Origin: Schistocerca nitens
Lineage: Eukaryota; Arthropoda; Insecta; Orthoptera; Acrididae
Reading direction: 5' to 3'
Length of the DNA: 64,000 bases
NCBI RefSeq assembly: GCF_023898315.1
Contig: NC_064617.1
Location: 717,109,202-717,173,201, forward strand
Numbering within the stretch: position 1 is the stretch's first letter; every line of letters starts with the position of its first letter. Positions 33,396 through 43,459 of the stretch are shown piece after piece. The notes under the pieces are model-generated. The model had not been told where the DNA came from. It saw only the letters and a program-made list of their open reading frames with translations, and did not search any database. Made by a program: the position numbers and the translations under genes.

Positions 33396-33700
33396 TCTAA
33401 AAACAAAGATGATGTGACTTACCAAATGAAAGTGCTGACAGGTCGACAGACACACAAACAAACACAAACATACACACAAAATTCAAGCTTTCGCAACAAA
33501 CTGTTGCCTCATCAGGAAAGAGGGAAGGAGAGGGAAAGACGAAAGGATGTGGGTTTTAAGGGAGAGGGTAAGGAGTCATTCCAATCCCGGGCGCGGAAAG
33601 ACTTACCTTAGGGGAAAAAGGACGGGTATACACTCGCACACACACACATATCCATCCACACATTTAGTGTCTGTATATGTGTGGATGGATATGTGTGTGT
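33395..33700 (+). mobile_element. Terminal fragment of a second palindromic element subfamily, ending in a perfect hairpin
   Basis: The fragment starts gtgacttaccaaatgaaagt, continues with gctttcgcaacaaactgttg and gaaaggatgtgggttttaag, and ends in a CA-rich stretch. That stretch is the left arm of a perfect 23-bp inverted repeat: 33640-33662 (acacacacatatccatccac + aca) and 33678-33700, with a 15-base loop. The layout is parallel to the 59330-61468 family, but the sequence is a different subfamily. Confidence 0.65.
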
Positions 33701-33714
33701 TTTCTAGATATGAA

Positions 33715-34665
33715 CGAAACCATTTGAGAACCACTCCCCTACTCCTAGTGCCTCTAATTTATGTGACTGCTTCTGGTGGTTAACTGTATCAAATGCTTTG
33801 GACAGGTCTAGGAAAGGCCAGTCACATAGCTGTCCTCATCTAGTGCTTCTAAAACTGTTTTTGTAAATTGTGCTATTGCAGATTCTGTACCTCTACCAGG
33901 CCTGAAACCATGCTGGTCATTGCAGAGGAGGTTGAATTTACTTAGGTAGCTCAAAAGCCTGTTTTTCAATTGTTTCTATCACTTTGGAAAAGCATGACAA
34001 TAGGGCTACTGGTCAGTAGTTCTTAACATTTTCTACATCACCTTTCTTGTGAACCGGTAAAATTTTGGCATGCTTCAGATAGTCAGGGAAGCAACCAGTT
34101 TTGAAGGATTCATTTATGATTTCTGTTAGTGGAGCTTTTATACCGTTTATGCATTTTTTCAGCACACACATTGGAATTTCATCTAAACCTGCAGAGTTTT
34201 TGTTCTTTAATTGCCTTACAACATTGTACTTCCTCCTCAGTAGTTGGAAGCAATACCATTGAGTTTGCTGTATGCTTCTGTATTGGTTGATTAGCACCTT
34301 TTGGAAAAAAATTGTGTAAGTTCATTGCAATGCTGCTAAAGTAGGTATTCACATAATTTGCTAATTCTTTCGTGTTACTTTTTAAGTTTTCCTTGTTCCT
34401 GATTTGTGTGTTTGTACCTCTCTGCTTCACAGTTCCTGTTTCTTGTTTCATTACAGCCCATGTAGCTTTACTTTTATTATTGGCTAAATTTATGAACCTA
34501 TTGTTGGCTGATTTTTTTGCATTGTTGATTACTTTCCTCTAGATCCTTTTGTAGTTTTTGTAGTAGTGCAAAAAAACTGAATCACTATTATCCTTTTTAA
34601 TGGAGTTTAGGTATTTACAAGTTTGAGCACTTTTTCTAATTCCTTTAGTAATCCATTTATTGTAT
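33715..34665 (-). mobile_element. Jockey-superfamily LINE fragment
   Basis: The minus strand encodes the linker and N-terminal RT. At 34451-34179 there is KSNTKELANYVNTYFSSIAM. At 34297-34013 come QLKNKNSAGLDEIPMCVLKK, then KAPLTEIINESFKTGCFPDY and KHAKILPVHKKGDVENVKNY, the RT fingers motifs ending before YRPIS. To the left, 34000-33720 continues in broken frames. It is truncated at both ends and lies within the copia between RT and RNase H fragments. Confidence 0.85.
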
Positions 34666-34947
34666 CCACAACTGAGGCAGAATATATGGTCCCAAACTCA
34701 GCATTTCAGGAGGCTCTATGGCTTCAAAGGTTAGACAGTGAAATACCATCACTCCCCAAGAAGGATCTATAATTTAGAACCTGTGCCTTGCTTGTGTAAA
34801 TATCCTCCGCATTGCTGTGGATGCTCTTTTCCTTTATTCTGTGGACTGTATTGTACAAGAGTTCATGTAATTGTGTTTAACTTGTTAATGTGTATAATAA
34901 ATCTTATTGTCCCAATCACATACTGCCAGCAAATTACCATACTAACA
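34665..34947 (+). pseudogene. Copia RNase H end and 3' LTR
   Basis: The frame TTEAEYMVPNSAFQEALWLQ then RLDSEI at 34671-34740 matches the STAEAEY.A...A..EA.WL..L motif of copia RNase H. The 3' LTR follows at about 34766-34947, ending actaaca, then the caatc target duplication. Confidence 0.9.
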
Positions 34948-34983
34948 CAATCCTACACTGCTGGACAATAACAAGACAGCCTT

Positions 34984-35300
34984 CTCAAATGTATCAATGA
35001 TTCACCTCACCCAGTAACACAGCAAAAACCAGTGCAGGTAACTCTCCCATCTTTCCATAAAGTTGTTGAAGGCAGTGTCAGGGGGCAGTGGCAGAGAAGG
35101 CTGCTCTGTAGCTTCCTGACACATGTGTATGGAGCAGTTCTGCATTCCATTGGAGCAGTTCCTGCATCTGCTCTTGCTGCAACCTTTGTTGCTGCTCCTC
35201 GAGGTGCAACTGTTACTGTTAGCACTGTTAAAATACCAGGCCCATGTGTGACGTTCGCCTGCTTGATTTCATCGTTGATAGTCCTCAATGCCGATTTACT
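34984..35300 (-). pseudogene. Gypsy 2 Gag N-terminal part
   Basis: The minus strand reads QLHLEEQQQRLQQEQMQELL then QWNAELLHTHVSGSYRAAFS and, after a frameshift, NNFMERWESYLHWFL. Gln-rich coiled-coil leaders followed by F..F.ERWE.Y..R(F/L) are typical of insect gypsy Gag. Its continuation lies beyond the copia at 30308. A stop precedes the Gln-rich part. Confidence 0.75.
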
Positions 35301-35416
35301 GCATTGTTATACTGGCTACAAAATGTGGGGTGGAAGTTCAACCCTGACTACTGTACGTGATGTAGCCTACAGTTGCACAATTGTGTTTCGCAGTTCTTTA
35401 CTTTTACTGTTCACAA

Positions 35417-35428
35417 CCCCCCCCCCCC
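35417..35428. repeat. 12-base C run
   Basis: Homopolymer of C between the Gag N-terminus and the family B SINE. Confidence 0.9.
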
Positions 35429-35550
35429 AATATTACATAGTTATATGGCCAGTTCACTATTGGTAAATGTTAAGCCTCATTAATAGGTTGCAGGCAAGCA
35501 TCAGAATACTGCTACTGTAGTTTGCTGTTGAATATCTATGAGCAGTAAAT

Positions 35551-35788
35551 TCTGTCCGTCCCGGTAGCTGACTGGTCAGCGCAACAGAATGTCAATCCTA
35601 AGGGCCCAGGTTCGATTCCTGGCTGGGTCAGAGATTTTCTCCACTCAGGGACTGGGTGTTGTGTTGTCCTAATCATCATCATTTCATCCACATCCAAGCG
35701 CAAGTCGCCGAAGTGGCGTCAAATCAAAAGACTTGCACCTGGCGAGCAGTCTACCCGACGGGAGGCCATAGTCACACGACATTTATTT
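35551..35788 (+). mobile_element. tRNA-derived SINE, family B (copy 2)
   Basis: Same architecture as 6170-6416: ccggtagctgactggtcagc, perfect B-box ggttcgattcc, gagattttctccactcaggg, atcatcatc and gtggcgtcaaatcaaaagac. A 10-bp duplication, agcagtaaat, flanks it at 35541-35550 and 35789-35798. Confidence 0.92.
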
Positions 35789-35799
35789 AGCAGTAAATA

Positions 35800-36665
35800 C
35801 CTAACCACACACTTCACAGTTCTTGCAGAATAATAAGGTACATGCGACACTATTTCTCAAATAAATTGAACAGACCCTGTCTTTGTTTTAACACACGGCC
35901 TATTTGTGTTACACTAATTGCACTTAAGTTGATGCATTGTTGTTACTTGAAATGGTACATAATTTCCCTCTAAAAATTGGCTGTGGACTGTCTTAGGACC
36001 AAAAATCTATCCTTTATATATCCCCACAATAATAGGCACTGAAACTATACATTGTTCGGTGTTGTCATTCAATTAACTGGATACACTGAGAAATTCCTTC
36101 TTTTTAACAGTTTCTTCTACTACAAAGGTTAGGCCAAATTATTTGTTTAGATAATGAAATTAACAGATGTAGTTATGCAAACAATACTTTTGACAAATCT
36201 GGTAATTCTTTTGGAATTAAATAAGGGCTGACTTTGCTAATGTTTTCGAATGGAGCCAAGTAAATACTTCAAGAATCCTAGTAGTTCTTCTTCCAAATGT
36301 TTATAATTGCTATAGAATTTATATGTTTTCATAAGTTAACAATAGATTCTAAGTCTCAAAACAATTACTGATTTCACCCTATAACAAAAGATATTAACTA
36401 GGAGTAGTCAAAATAAATTAGGAAATTAATTACATGCACAAAACTACACACAAAATTAGACCTGGTGCTATATTTCTTAAGACTGAGGGCCAGTCTTTCT
36501 CTCTCATGAAAATGCAGATTGCACTCATCTATGTTAATGGTAATTAGGCAAAAATGAAAATAAAATGAATTTAATGAGGCAGATAGGAAAACAAGAGAGG
36601 AACTAAAGAGATCCCAGCTTGCTTCATCACACATGGTGGCCACAATGTAGTACTACGAGAGAAAG
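35800..36665. other. Leader or inserted DNA of gypsy 2, unassigned
   Basis: No coding frame or repeat was recognised. It lies between the 5' LTR and the Gag start, so it is either leader sequence or further inserted DNA. Confidence 0.35.
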
Positions 36666-36669
36666 AAGA

Positions 36670-36906
36670 GCGTTACATGCATAAGAATGTTGCTGCCACT
36701 TTTGTATCTGCACAGGATGTGAAAACACAGTGAAAAATCACTCACTGTTAGCTGACAGGGGCTCGGCTGCAAAGCGAAGGAGCTAAACCCTGGAAGGGAG
36801 AATGAAACTGAATGTGCTCTTTGATCTGTGTGGGAACAGAGGGTCCAAACACCACCCAGAGATGAGTAGAGACAAAAACACAAAACAATTCAATGCCCTC
36901 CATAAC
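36670..36906 (-). repeat. Gypsy 2 right LTR (5' LTR)
   Basis: In element sense it starts tgttatggagggcattgaat, contains ttcattctcccttccagggt, and runs to about cactgtgttttcac. Just inside follows gtggcagcaacattc, a possible primer-binding region. The partner is at 25660-26643. Confidence 0.65.
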
Positions 36907-36959
36907 AGCATTCTGCACTATTCCACTACAGTACCCACACTGGTTCAACTGTATCATCT

Positions 36960-37480
36960 TGATGGCTGCTGAAGGGGAAGTTAAACTAGCAAAACTAAAA
37001 CGTTATCACATGGGTTGAACCAATCAAAACAATGGAAAACAGAGATACATTAAAAAATTATACTATGGATGACAAAGTACTGTACTGTTGACAGTGGAGT
37101 ATTATTAAATATGGACTTTCATAAAGCTCACCATTTGGTGCCTTCCTGTTCTCAATTTTCATAAATGATTTATGAAAGACTTTGGAGGAATTTTCAGGAA
37201 CTTTTATACCAGATGATACCATACCAATATACTGATGAACAGCCCTGTACCTCTGTACCAGACATAGCCAGGAAAATAAGGGAACAGGCTAGCAACTGGG
37301 CCACAGCATACTGCTTAACTATTTATATTGCACAATGCCAACCAAATAATAATCCAGGTAAGTGCAAAGAGGAGTCATATACCGAGAGTTCTTTACAAAC
37401 TTAATTATTTGTATAGGTGATTCGCCCATCCAAAGAATGAGAATTTCAATGATTTATATTTGCTATCAATACTGATACTG
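36960..37480. other. No recognised feature
   Basis: A 79-codon plus-strand frame at 37165-37404 matches no family I know. A Jockey-type RT echo (GAFLFSIFINDL-like codons) may be present around 37130-37170 but is too short to annotate. Confidence 0.3.
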
Positions 37481-37484
37481 GTTG

Positions 37485-40350
37485 ATGTTGTTGTGGTCTT
37501 CAGGCCAGAAACTGGTTTGATGCAGCTCTCCATGCTACTCTATCCTGTGCAAGATTCTTCAACTCCAAGTACCTACTGCAACCTACATCCTTCTGAATCC
37601 ACTTAGTGTATTCACCTCTTGGTCTCCCTCTAAGATTTTTACACTCCACACTGCCCTCCAATACTACATTGGTGATCTCTTGATGCCTCAGAATATGTCC
37701 TACCATCCTATCCCCATCTTCTAGCCACGTTGTACTACAAATTCCTCTTCTCCCCAATTCTATACAGTACCTCCTCATTAGTTACATGATCTACCCATTT
37801 AATCTTCAGCATTCTTCTGTAGCACCACATTTTGAACACTTCTATTCTCTTCTTGTCTAAACTATTTATTGTCCATGTTTCACTTCCATACATGGCTACA
37901 CTCCATACAAATACTTTCAGAAACGACTTCCTGACACTTAACTCTATATTCAACATTAACAAATTTCTCTTCTTCAGAAAGGCTTTCCTTGCCATTACCA
38001 ATCTGCATTTTATATCCTCTCTACTTTGACTATCATCAGTTATTCTCCTCCCTAAATAGCAAAACTCACCTACTACTTTAAGTGTCTCATTTCCTAATCT
38101 AATTCCCTCAGCATCACTCGATTTAATTTGACTACATTCCATTAACCTCATTTTGCTTTTGTTGATGTTCATCTTATATCCTCCTTTCAAGACACTGTCC
38201 ATTCCATTCAACTGCTCTTCCAAATCCTTTTCTGTCTCTGACAGAATTACAATATCATCGGCAAACCTCTAAGTTTTTATTTCCTCTCCATGGACTTTAA
38301 TTCATACTCTAAATTTTTCTTTTATTTGCTTTACTGCTTGCTCAATATACAGATTGAATAACATCATGGATAGGCTACAATGCTGTCTCACTCCCTTCCC
38401 AACCACTGCTTCCCTTTCATGCCCCTCGACTCTTATAACTGCCATCTGGTTCCTGTACAAATTGTAAATACCCTTTCACTCCCTATATTTGACCCCTGAC
38501 ACCTTCAAAATTGTCAAAAATTTTCTCTAAGTCTACAAATGCTAGAAATGTAATTTGCCTTTTCTTAATCTATCTTCTAAGATAAGTTGTAGGGTAAGTA
38601 TTGCCTTGCGTGATCCAACATTTCTATGGAATCAAAACTGATCTTCCCCCACGGTCAGCTTCTACCAGTTTTTACATTCGTCTGTAAAGAATTTGTGTTA
38701 GTATTTTGCAACCATGACTTATCAAACTGATAGTTTGATAATTTTCACACCTGTAAACACTTTCTTTCTTTGGGACTGGAATTATTATATTCTTCTTGAA
38801 GTCTAAGGGTATTTCGCCTGTCTCATACATCTTGCCCACCAGATGATAGAGTTTTGTCATGGCTGGCTCTCTCAAGGCTACAAGTAATTCTAATGGAATG
38901 TTGTCTACTCCTGGAGCCTTGTTTTGACTTAGGTCTTTCAGTGCTCTGTCAAACTCTTCACTCAGCATCATATCTCCCATTTCATCTTCAACTACGTCCT
39001 CTGCCATTTCAATAATATTGTCCTCAAGTACATCGCCTTTGTATAGACCCTCTGTATACTCTTTCCACTTCTCTGCTTTCCCTTCTTTGCATAGAACTGG
39101 TTTTCCATCTGAACTCTTGATATTCATACAAGTGGTTCTCTTTACCCCTAGTGGTATATGCCTCTACATCGTTACATTTATCCTCCAGCCATCCCTGCTT
39201 ATCCAGTTTCCATTTCCTGTCGATCTCATTTTTGAGACGTTTGTATTCCTTTTTGTTTCATTTACTGCGTTTTTATATTTTCTCCTTTCATCAGTTAAAT
39301 TCAATATTTCTTCTGTTGCCCAAGGATTACTACTAGCCCTCTCCTTTTTATCTACTTGATCCTCTGCTGCCTTCATTATTTGATCTCTCAAAGCTACCCA
39401 CTCTTCTTCTACTGTATTTCTTTCCCCCGTTCTTGTCAACCGTTCCCTAATGCTCCCTCCGGAACTCTCTACAACGTCTGGTTCTTTCAGTTTATCCGGG
39501 TCCCATCTCCTTAAATTCTCACCTTTTTGTAGTTTCTTCAGTTTTAATCTACAGTTCATAACCAATAGAGTTTGGTCAGAGTCCACATCTGCTCCTGGAA
39601 ATGTCTTACAATTTAAAACCTGGTTCCTAAATCTCTGTCTTACCATTATGTAATCTACCTGAAACCTTCCAGTGTCTCCAGGCCTCATCTACATTACAAC
39701 CTTCTTTCATGATTCTTGAACCAAGTGTTAGCTATGATTATGTTATGCTCTGTGCAGAATTCTACTGGGTGGCTTCCTCTTTCATTCCTTACCCCCATTC
39801 CATATTCACCTACTACTTTCCCATCTCTTGCTTTTTCCTACTATCGAATTCCAGTCCCCCATGACTATTAAATTTTCATCTCTTTCACTATCTGAATAAC
39901 TTCTTTCATCTCATCATACAGTTCATTAATCTCTTCATAATCTGCGGAGCTAGTTGGCATATAAACTTGTACTACTGTGGTAGGTGTGGACTTCATGTCT
40001 ATCTTGGCTACAATAATGCATTCACTATGCTGTCCATAGTAGCTTATCCACATTCCTATTTTTTTATTGATTATTAAACCTACTCCTGCATTACCCCTAC
40101 TTGATTTTGTATTTATAATCCTGTATTCACCTGCTCAGAAGTCTTGTTCCTCCTGGCACCAAACTTCACTAATTCCCACTATATCTAATTTTAACCTATC
40201 CATTTCCCTTTTTAAATTTTCTAACCTACCTGCCCGATTAAGGGATCTGACATTCCATCCTCTGATCCATAGAACACCAGTTTTATTTCTCCTGATAATG
40301 ACGTCCTCCTGAGTAGTCCCCGCCCGGAGATCTGAATGGGGGACTATTTT
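37485..40350 (-). mobile_element. RTE/BovB-like LINE, near full length
   Basis: From right to left the minus strand gives an AP-endonuclease (40053-39868: VVQVYMPTSSADYEEINELY), its C-terminal part (39688-39164: RQRFRNQVLNCKTFPGADVD then SDQ where active enzymes have SDH), and an RT N-terminal part with NKAPGVDNIPLELL at 38910. RFADDIVILSE follows near 38270. The C-terminal region has ETWTINSLDKKRIEVFKMWC, the KIKWVDHVTNEEVL string at 37800 and GRPRGEYTKWIQKDVGCSRY. The 3' end has a (gtt) tail near 37485. Stops and frameshifts break it into at least five pieces. The order EN-RT and the C-terminal signature fit RTE/BovB. Confidence 0.9.
38672..39127 (-). pseudogene. RTE LINE RT fingers segment
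   Basis: A 151-residue open stretch contains EGKAEKWKEYTEGLYKGDVL, LSEEFDRALKDLSQNKAPGV, DNIPLELLVAL and KKNIIIPVPKKESVYRCENY. The last string precedes the RPISL-type motif, here QTISLISHGCKILTQILYRR. It is the N-terminal RT region of the LINE. Confidence 0.9.
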
Positions 40351-41620
40351 ACCTACAGAGTATTTTACTCAAGAGGACGCCATCATCATTTAATCAAACA
40401 GTAAAGCTGCATGCCCTCGGGAAAAATGACAGCTGTAGTTTCCCCTTGCTTTTGCCGTTTGCAGTACCAGCACAGCAAGGCTGTTTTGGTTAATGTTACA
40501 AGGCCAGATCAGTCAATCATCCAGACTGTTGCCCCTGCAGCTACTGAAAAGGTTGCTGCCCCTCTTCAGGAGCCAAACGTTTGTCTGGCCTCTCAATAGA
40601 TTCCCCTCTGTTGTGGTTGCACCTACGGTATGGCTATCTGTATTGCTGTGGCATGCAAGCCTCCCCACCAATGGCAAGGTCTATGGTTCATGGGCAGATT
40701 AATACTGGTAAGAAATCAAAATATGTGACATAAATGGGTATATCTTTCTACTGCATTGAGGTAAAAACAGACAATAACAAATGAGCTAGCTGGCATATAA
40801 AAATGTACTACTGTGGTAGGTGTGGGCTTCATGTCTATCTTAGCTACAATAATGCGCCCAGTATGCTGTTCATAGCAGCTTACCCGCACTCCTTTTTTTA
40901 TTATTATTTATTATTAAACCTGTTCCTGCATTACCCCTATTTGCTTTTGTATTTATAATCCTGTATTCACCTGACCAGAACTCTTGTTCCTCCTGTCACT
41001 GAACTTTACTAATTCCCATTATATCTAACTTTAACCTATCCATTTCCATTTTTAAATTTTCTGACCTACCTGCCCAATTAAGTGATCTGACATTCCAAGC
41101 TCCGATCCGTAGAATGCCAGTGTTCTGTCTTCTGATAACGATGTCTTCGTGAGTAGTCCCCGCCCAGAGATCCGAATGAGAAACTATTTTACCTCCAGAA
41201 TATTTTACCCAAGAGGACGCCATCATCATTTAACCATACAGTAAAGCTGCATGCCCTCGGGAAAAATTACAGCTGTAGTTTCCCCTTGCTTTCAGCCGTT
41301 TGCAATACCAGCACAGCAAGGCTGTTTTGGTTAATGTTACAAGTCCAGATCAGTCAATCATCCAGACTGTTGCCCCTGCAACTACTGAAAAAGCTGCTGC
41401 CCCTCTTCAGGAACCACACATTTTTTCTGGCCTCTCAACAGATGTGGTTGTGGTTGCACCTACAACACGGCTATCTGTATTGCTGAGGCACACAAGCCTC
41501 TCCACCAACAGCAAGGTCCATGGTTCATAGGGGGACTGGTACTGGTAAGGTATCAAAATATGTAACATAAATGGTTACATTCTTTACTGCATTGACGTAG
41601 AAACAGACAATAATCAAAGA
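39956..41620 (-). repeat. Tandem duplication (about 840 bp) of the LINE 5' end
   Basis: Unit 1 (about 39956-40790) and unit 2 (about 40792-41620) align along their whole length with offsets of 836-840 bp. Both carry tgtactactgtggtaggtgt, ccatcatcatttaa and aacagacaataa. Unit 2 still has the endonuclease start on its minus strand (41229-40996: ILRIGAWNVRSLNWAGRSEN, ending MGISKVQ where EN has GISEV). Each unit includes the EN N-terminus plus about 400 bp of upstream non-coding DNA. Confidence 0.9.
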
Positions 41621-43060
41621 CAAGGAAAAGTACTTTTTCCTGTGATAAAATAACATATTAACAATTTTCAAATTTTTTTCCTTTACTTATCATGTAAGAC
41701 CTTGCATGTTGCCAACATTCCTGATTAAAGGTCAACAGGAGGTACCTTATAGGTTATGATGAGTGCATTTATGAATATCAAAATATGTGACATGAATGGC
41801 AGCATCTTTTGATTACATTGACTTAAACGCTTAACTGTTATACACTACCAAGGGACCATACCCCTTATTATGTGATTTAAATATCAGCTTGACATGTTAA
41901 TCAGTTCCTGTGAAGGAAGGATCTTAACACATGGACAGACAGACAGGTGGTGTAATAACAAATGACTTTCTTTTCATATCAGATAATTACAAATTAATAA
42001 TTTTCAGATTTTTTTGTTTACCTGTATTGTTTGGCCCGCCCAGCCCAGTGACCGCACCCCCATCCCTCGGGAACATCTCACACCAGACGAGTGTAACCCC
42101 AATGTTTGCGTGGTCGAGTAATGATGGTGTACGCGTACATGGAGAAAGTGTTTGCGCAGAAATTGCTGACATAGTGTAACTGAGGTGGAATAAGGGGAAC
42201 CAGCCCGCTTTCACCGAGGCAGGTGGAAAACCACCTTAAAAACCATCCATAGACTAGCCGGTACACCAGACCTCAACACTAATCTGCCGAGCAGATTCGT
42301 GCTGGGGACCGGCACGCCTTCCCACCCGGAAAGCAGTGTGTTACACCATACGGCTAAACAGGCAGGCTTTGTTTACCTCTACTGTGAAAACTTCTTTCTT
42401 CCCAAATTTCATTATTCTAGCCCAACAAGAAGTACCCTGTAGGTTTTGTCGAGTGAGTCTGCAAGTATCTAAATATGTGACATCAGTGGACTTTGTTTTT
42501 GATTGAAATGACTTAGAAATGTACATTTATTTTGCCACCATGGGACCATAGGTCTTAGCATGTACATGAATTTTGACTATATATGTCTACCCACTCCTGA
42601 GAAAAATGGATCTTGACAGAGAGATGGACAGACAATCATATAACAAATGACAAAAATTTTCTTCATGTGAGATAATCATAAATTAGCTATTTTTGGATTT
42701 TTCCCTTTACCTGTTCTGTGACAGCTTCCTTATTACCAAAGTTTGTTATTCTAGGCCAGTAGAAAGTATGCTATAGCTTTTGATAAGTGAGTTTGCAGGT
42801 ATCAAAACATGTGACATAAATGGCCATATCTTTTTGGTTACAGTGGCTTAGAAGCTTCAGTTTTTTACACTGCCCAGGGACTGTAGACCTCAGTGTGTGA
42901 CATAAATTTCAATGTGATTCTTTTCCCCATTCATGTGGAAAAAAAGTTTTTAACAATTGGGCAGAAAGACAGACAGACAACAAAATGACCTTATAAGGGT
43001 TTCGTTTTTACTGATTGTGGTATGGAACCATAAAAATGATTTATATAAATAGAGATCAGT
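41620..43060 (+). repeat. Diverged tandem repeats of about 340 bp
   Basis: A motif like tatcaaaatatgtgacataa recurs at 41549, 41776, 42463 and 42797, with an earlier instance at 40716. Each is followed by a ggacc(a/-)ta...c(c/t)t(t/c)a block and then by acagacagac-type runs (41937, 42625, 42970). The string agataatNa(c/t)aaatta...tttacctgt recurs at 41980 and 42680. Units are clearly diverged. The last ends in aagggtttcgtttttactg and ggtatggaacc, an imperfect hairpin resembling a motif common at ends of insect repeats. A GC-rich insert splits the middle unit. Confidence 0.65.
42031..42367 (+). mobile_element. GC-rich 337-bp insertion with 18-bp target duplication
   Basis: This segment differs sharply in base composition from its AT-rich surroundings and carries gaggcaggtggaaaaccacc, ggggaccggcacgcc and tacggctaaacaggcaggc. 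The flanks tttgtttacctgtattgt (42013-42030) and tttgtttacctctactgt (42368-42385) differ at two positions and look like a target duplication. It has no tRNA-like head. It is probably the 3' end of a retroelement family I cannot name. Confidence 0.7.
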
Positions 43061-43459
43061 AGACACATGCTCAAGGTGAGGAGTCATCTCACATCTTCAA
43101 TGAAATTTTTTCAAACGTAGTCACCTTCTTAAATTTTTGTCACCTTTTTCAACCTTCTTTGCTCTTCATGGAAGAAAATAAGCTATTTACTTTTTTTCGA
43201 AGTTTCTGCATCCATGTTCATTCATTTAACTTTTTGGGATACTCTAATGATGAAGGTAGTTATAATAATCTAACACAAGGAGCTTCTGAAATATTGTTCC
43301 TTTTTTATTTTTGTATTTTAGTGTTTTGCATATTTTGCACAGCTATTAACGGTGTCAAATATTGCTCTATTACAACTATTTTTGTCCCAGATTTTTATTT
43401 TGCTGCAGTAGTGAAACTGCTGCTGTGGTACTTTGTTCAGTTTCAAAAATAAACCTTGA

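Larger units (their letters stand above)
30309..34947 (+). mobile_element. Ty1/copia LTR retrotransposon, decayed, nested in gypsy 2 Gag
   Basis: Two direct LTRs (30309-30491 and about 34766-34947) start near TGT and end in ACA. They contain tttaga(a)tctgtg(t/c)cttgcttgtg-like and gtgtataataaatctta matches including AATAAA. A perfect 5-bp duplication, caatc, flanks the element at 30304-30308 and 34948-34952. Between the LTRs on the plus strand are Gag, protease, integrase, an RT fragment and, at 34671-34760, an RNase H fragment, the copia domain order. Most of the RT is missing. A SINE, a palindromic-element fragment and a LINE fragment lie between RT and RNase H. Confidence 0.9.
25660..36906 (-). 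mobile_element. Ty3/gypsy LTR retrotransposon 2, with copia and other insertions
   Basis: From right to left the minus strand holds a 5' LTR (36670-36906), a leader with a SINE, a Gag N-terminus (35300-34985), then after the copia insertion the rest of Gag with a zinc knuckle (30308-29520). Next come a protease-RT junction, RT, RNase H, integrase, a C-terminal tail (to about 26650) and a 3' LTR split by a LINE fragment (26643-25660). Both LTRs start TGT(T/C)ATG(G/A)AGGG in element sense. All frames are broken. It is a different family from gypsy 1. Confidence 0.75.

Noticed and set aside
39018..39653. Phe/Ser-rich plus-strand frames
   Set aside because: Antisense of the LINE endonuclease-RT linker.
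43010..43045. Hairpin near aagggtttcg as a transcription terminator
   Set aside because: It is the recurring end of a dispersed repeat unit, and intrinsic terminators are a bacterial feature.
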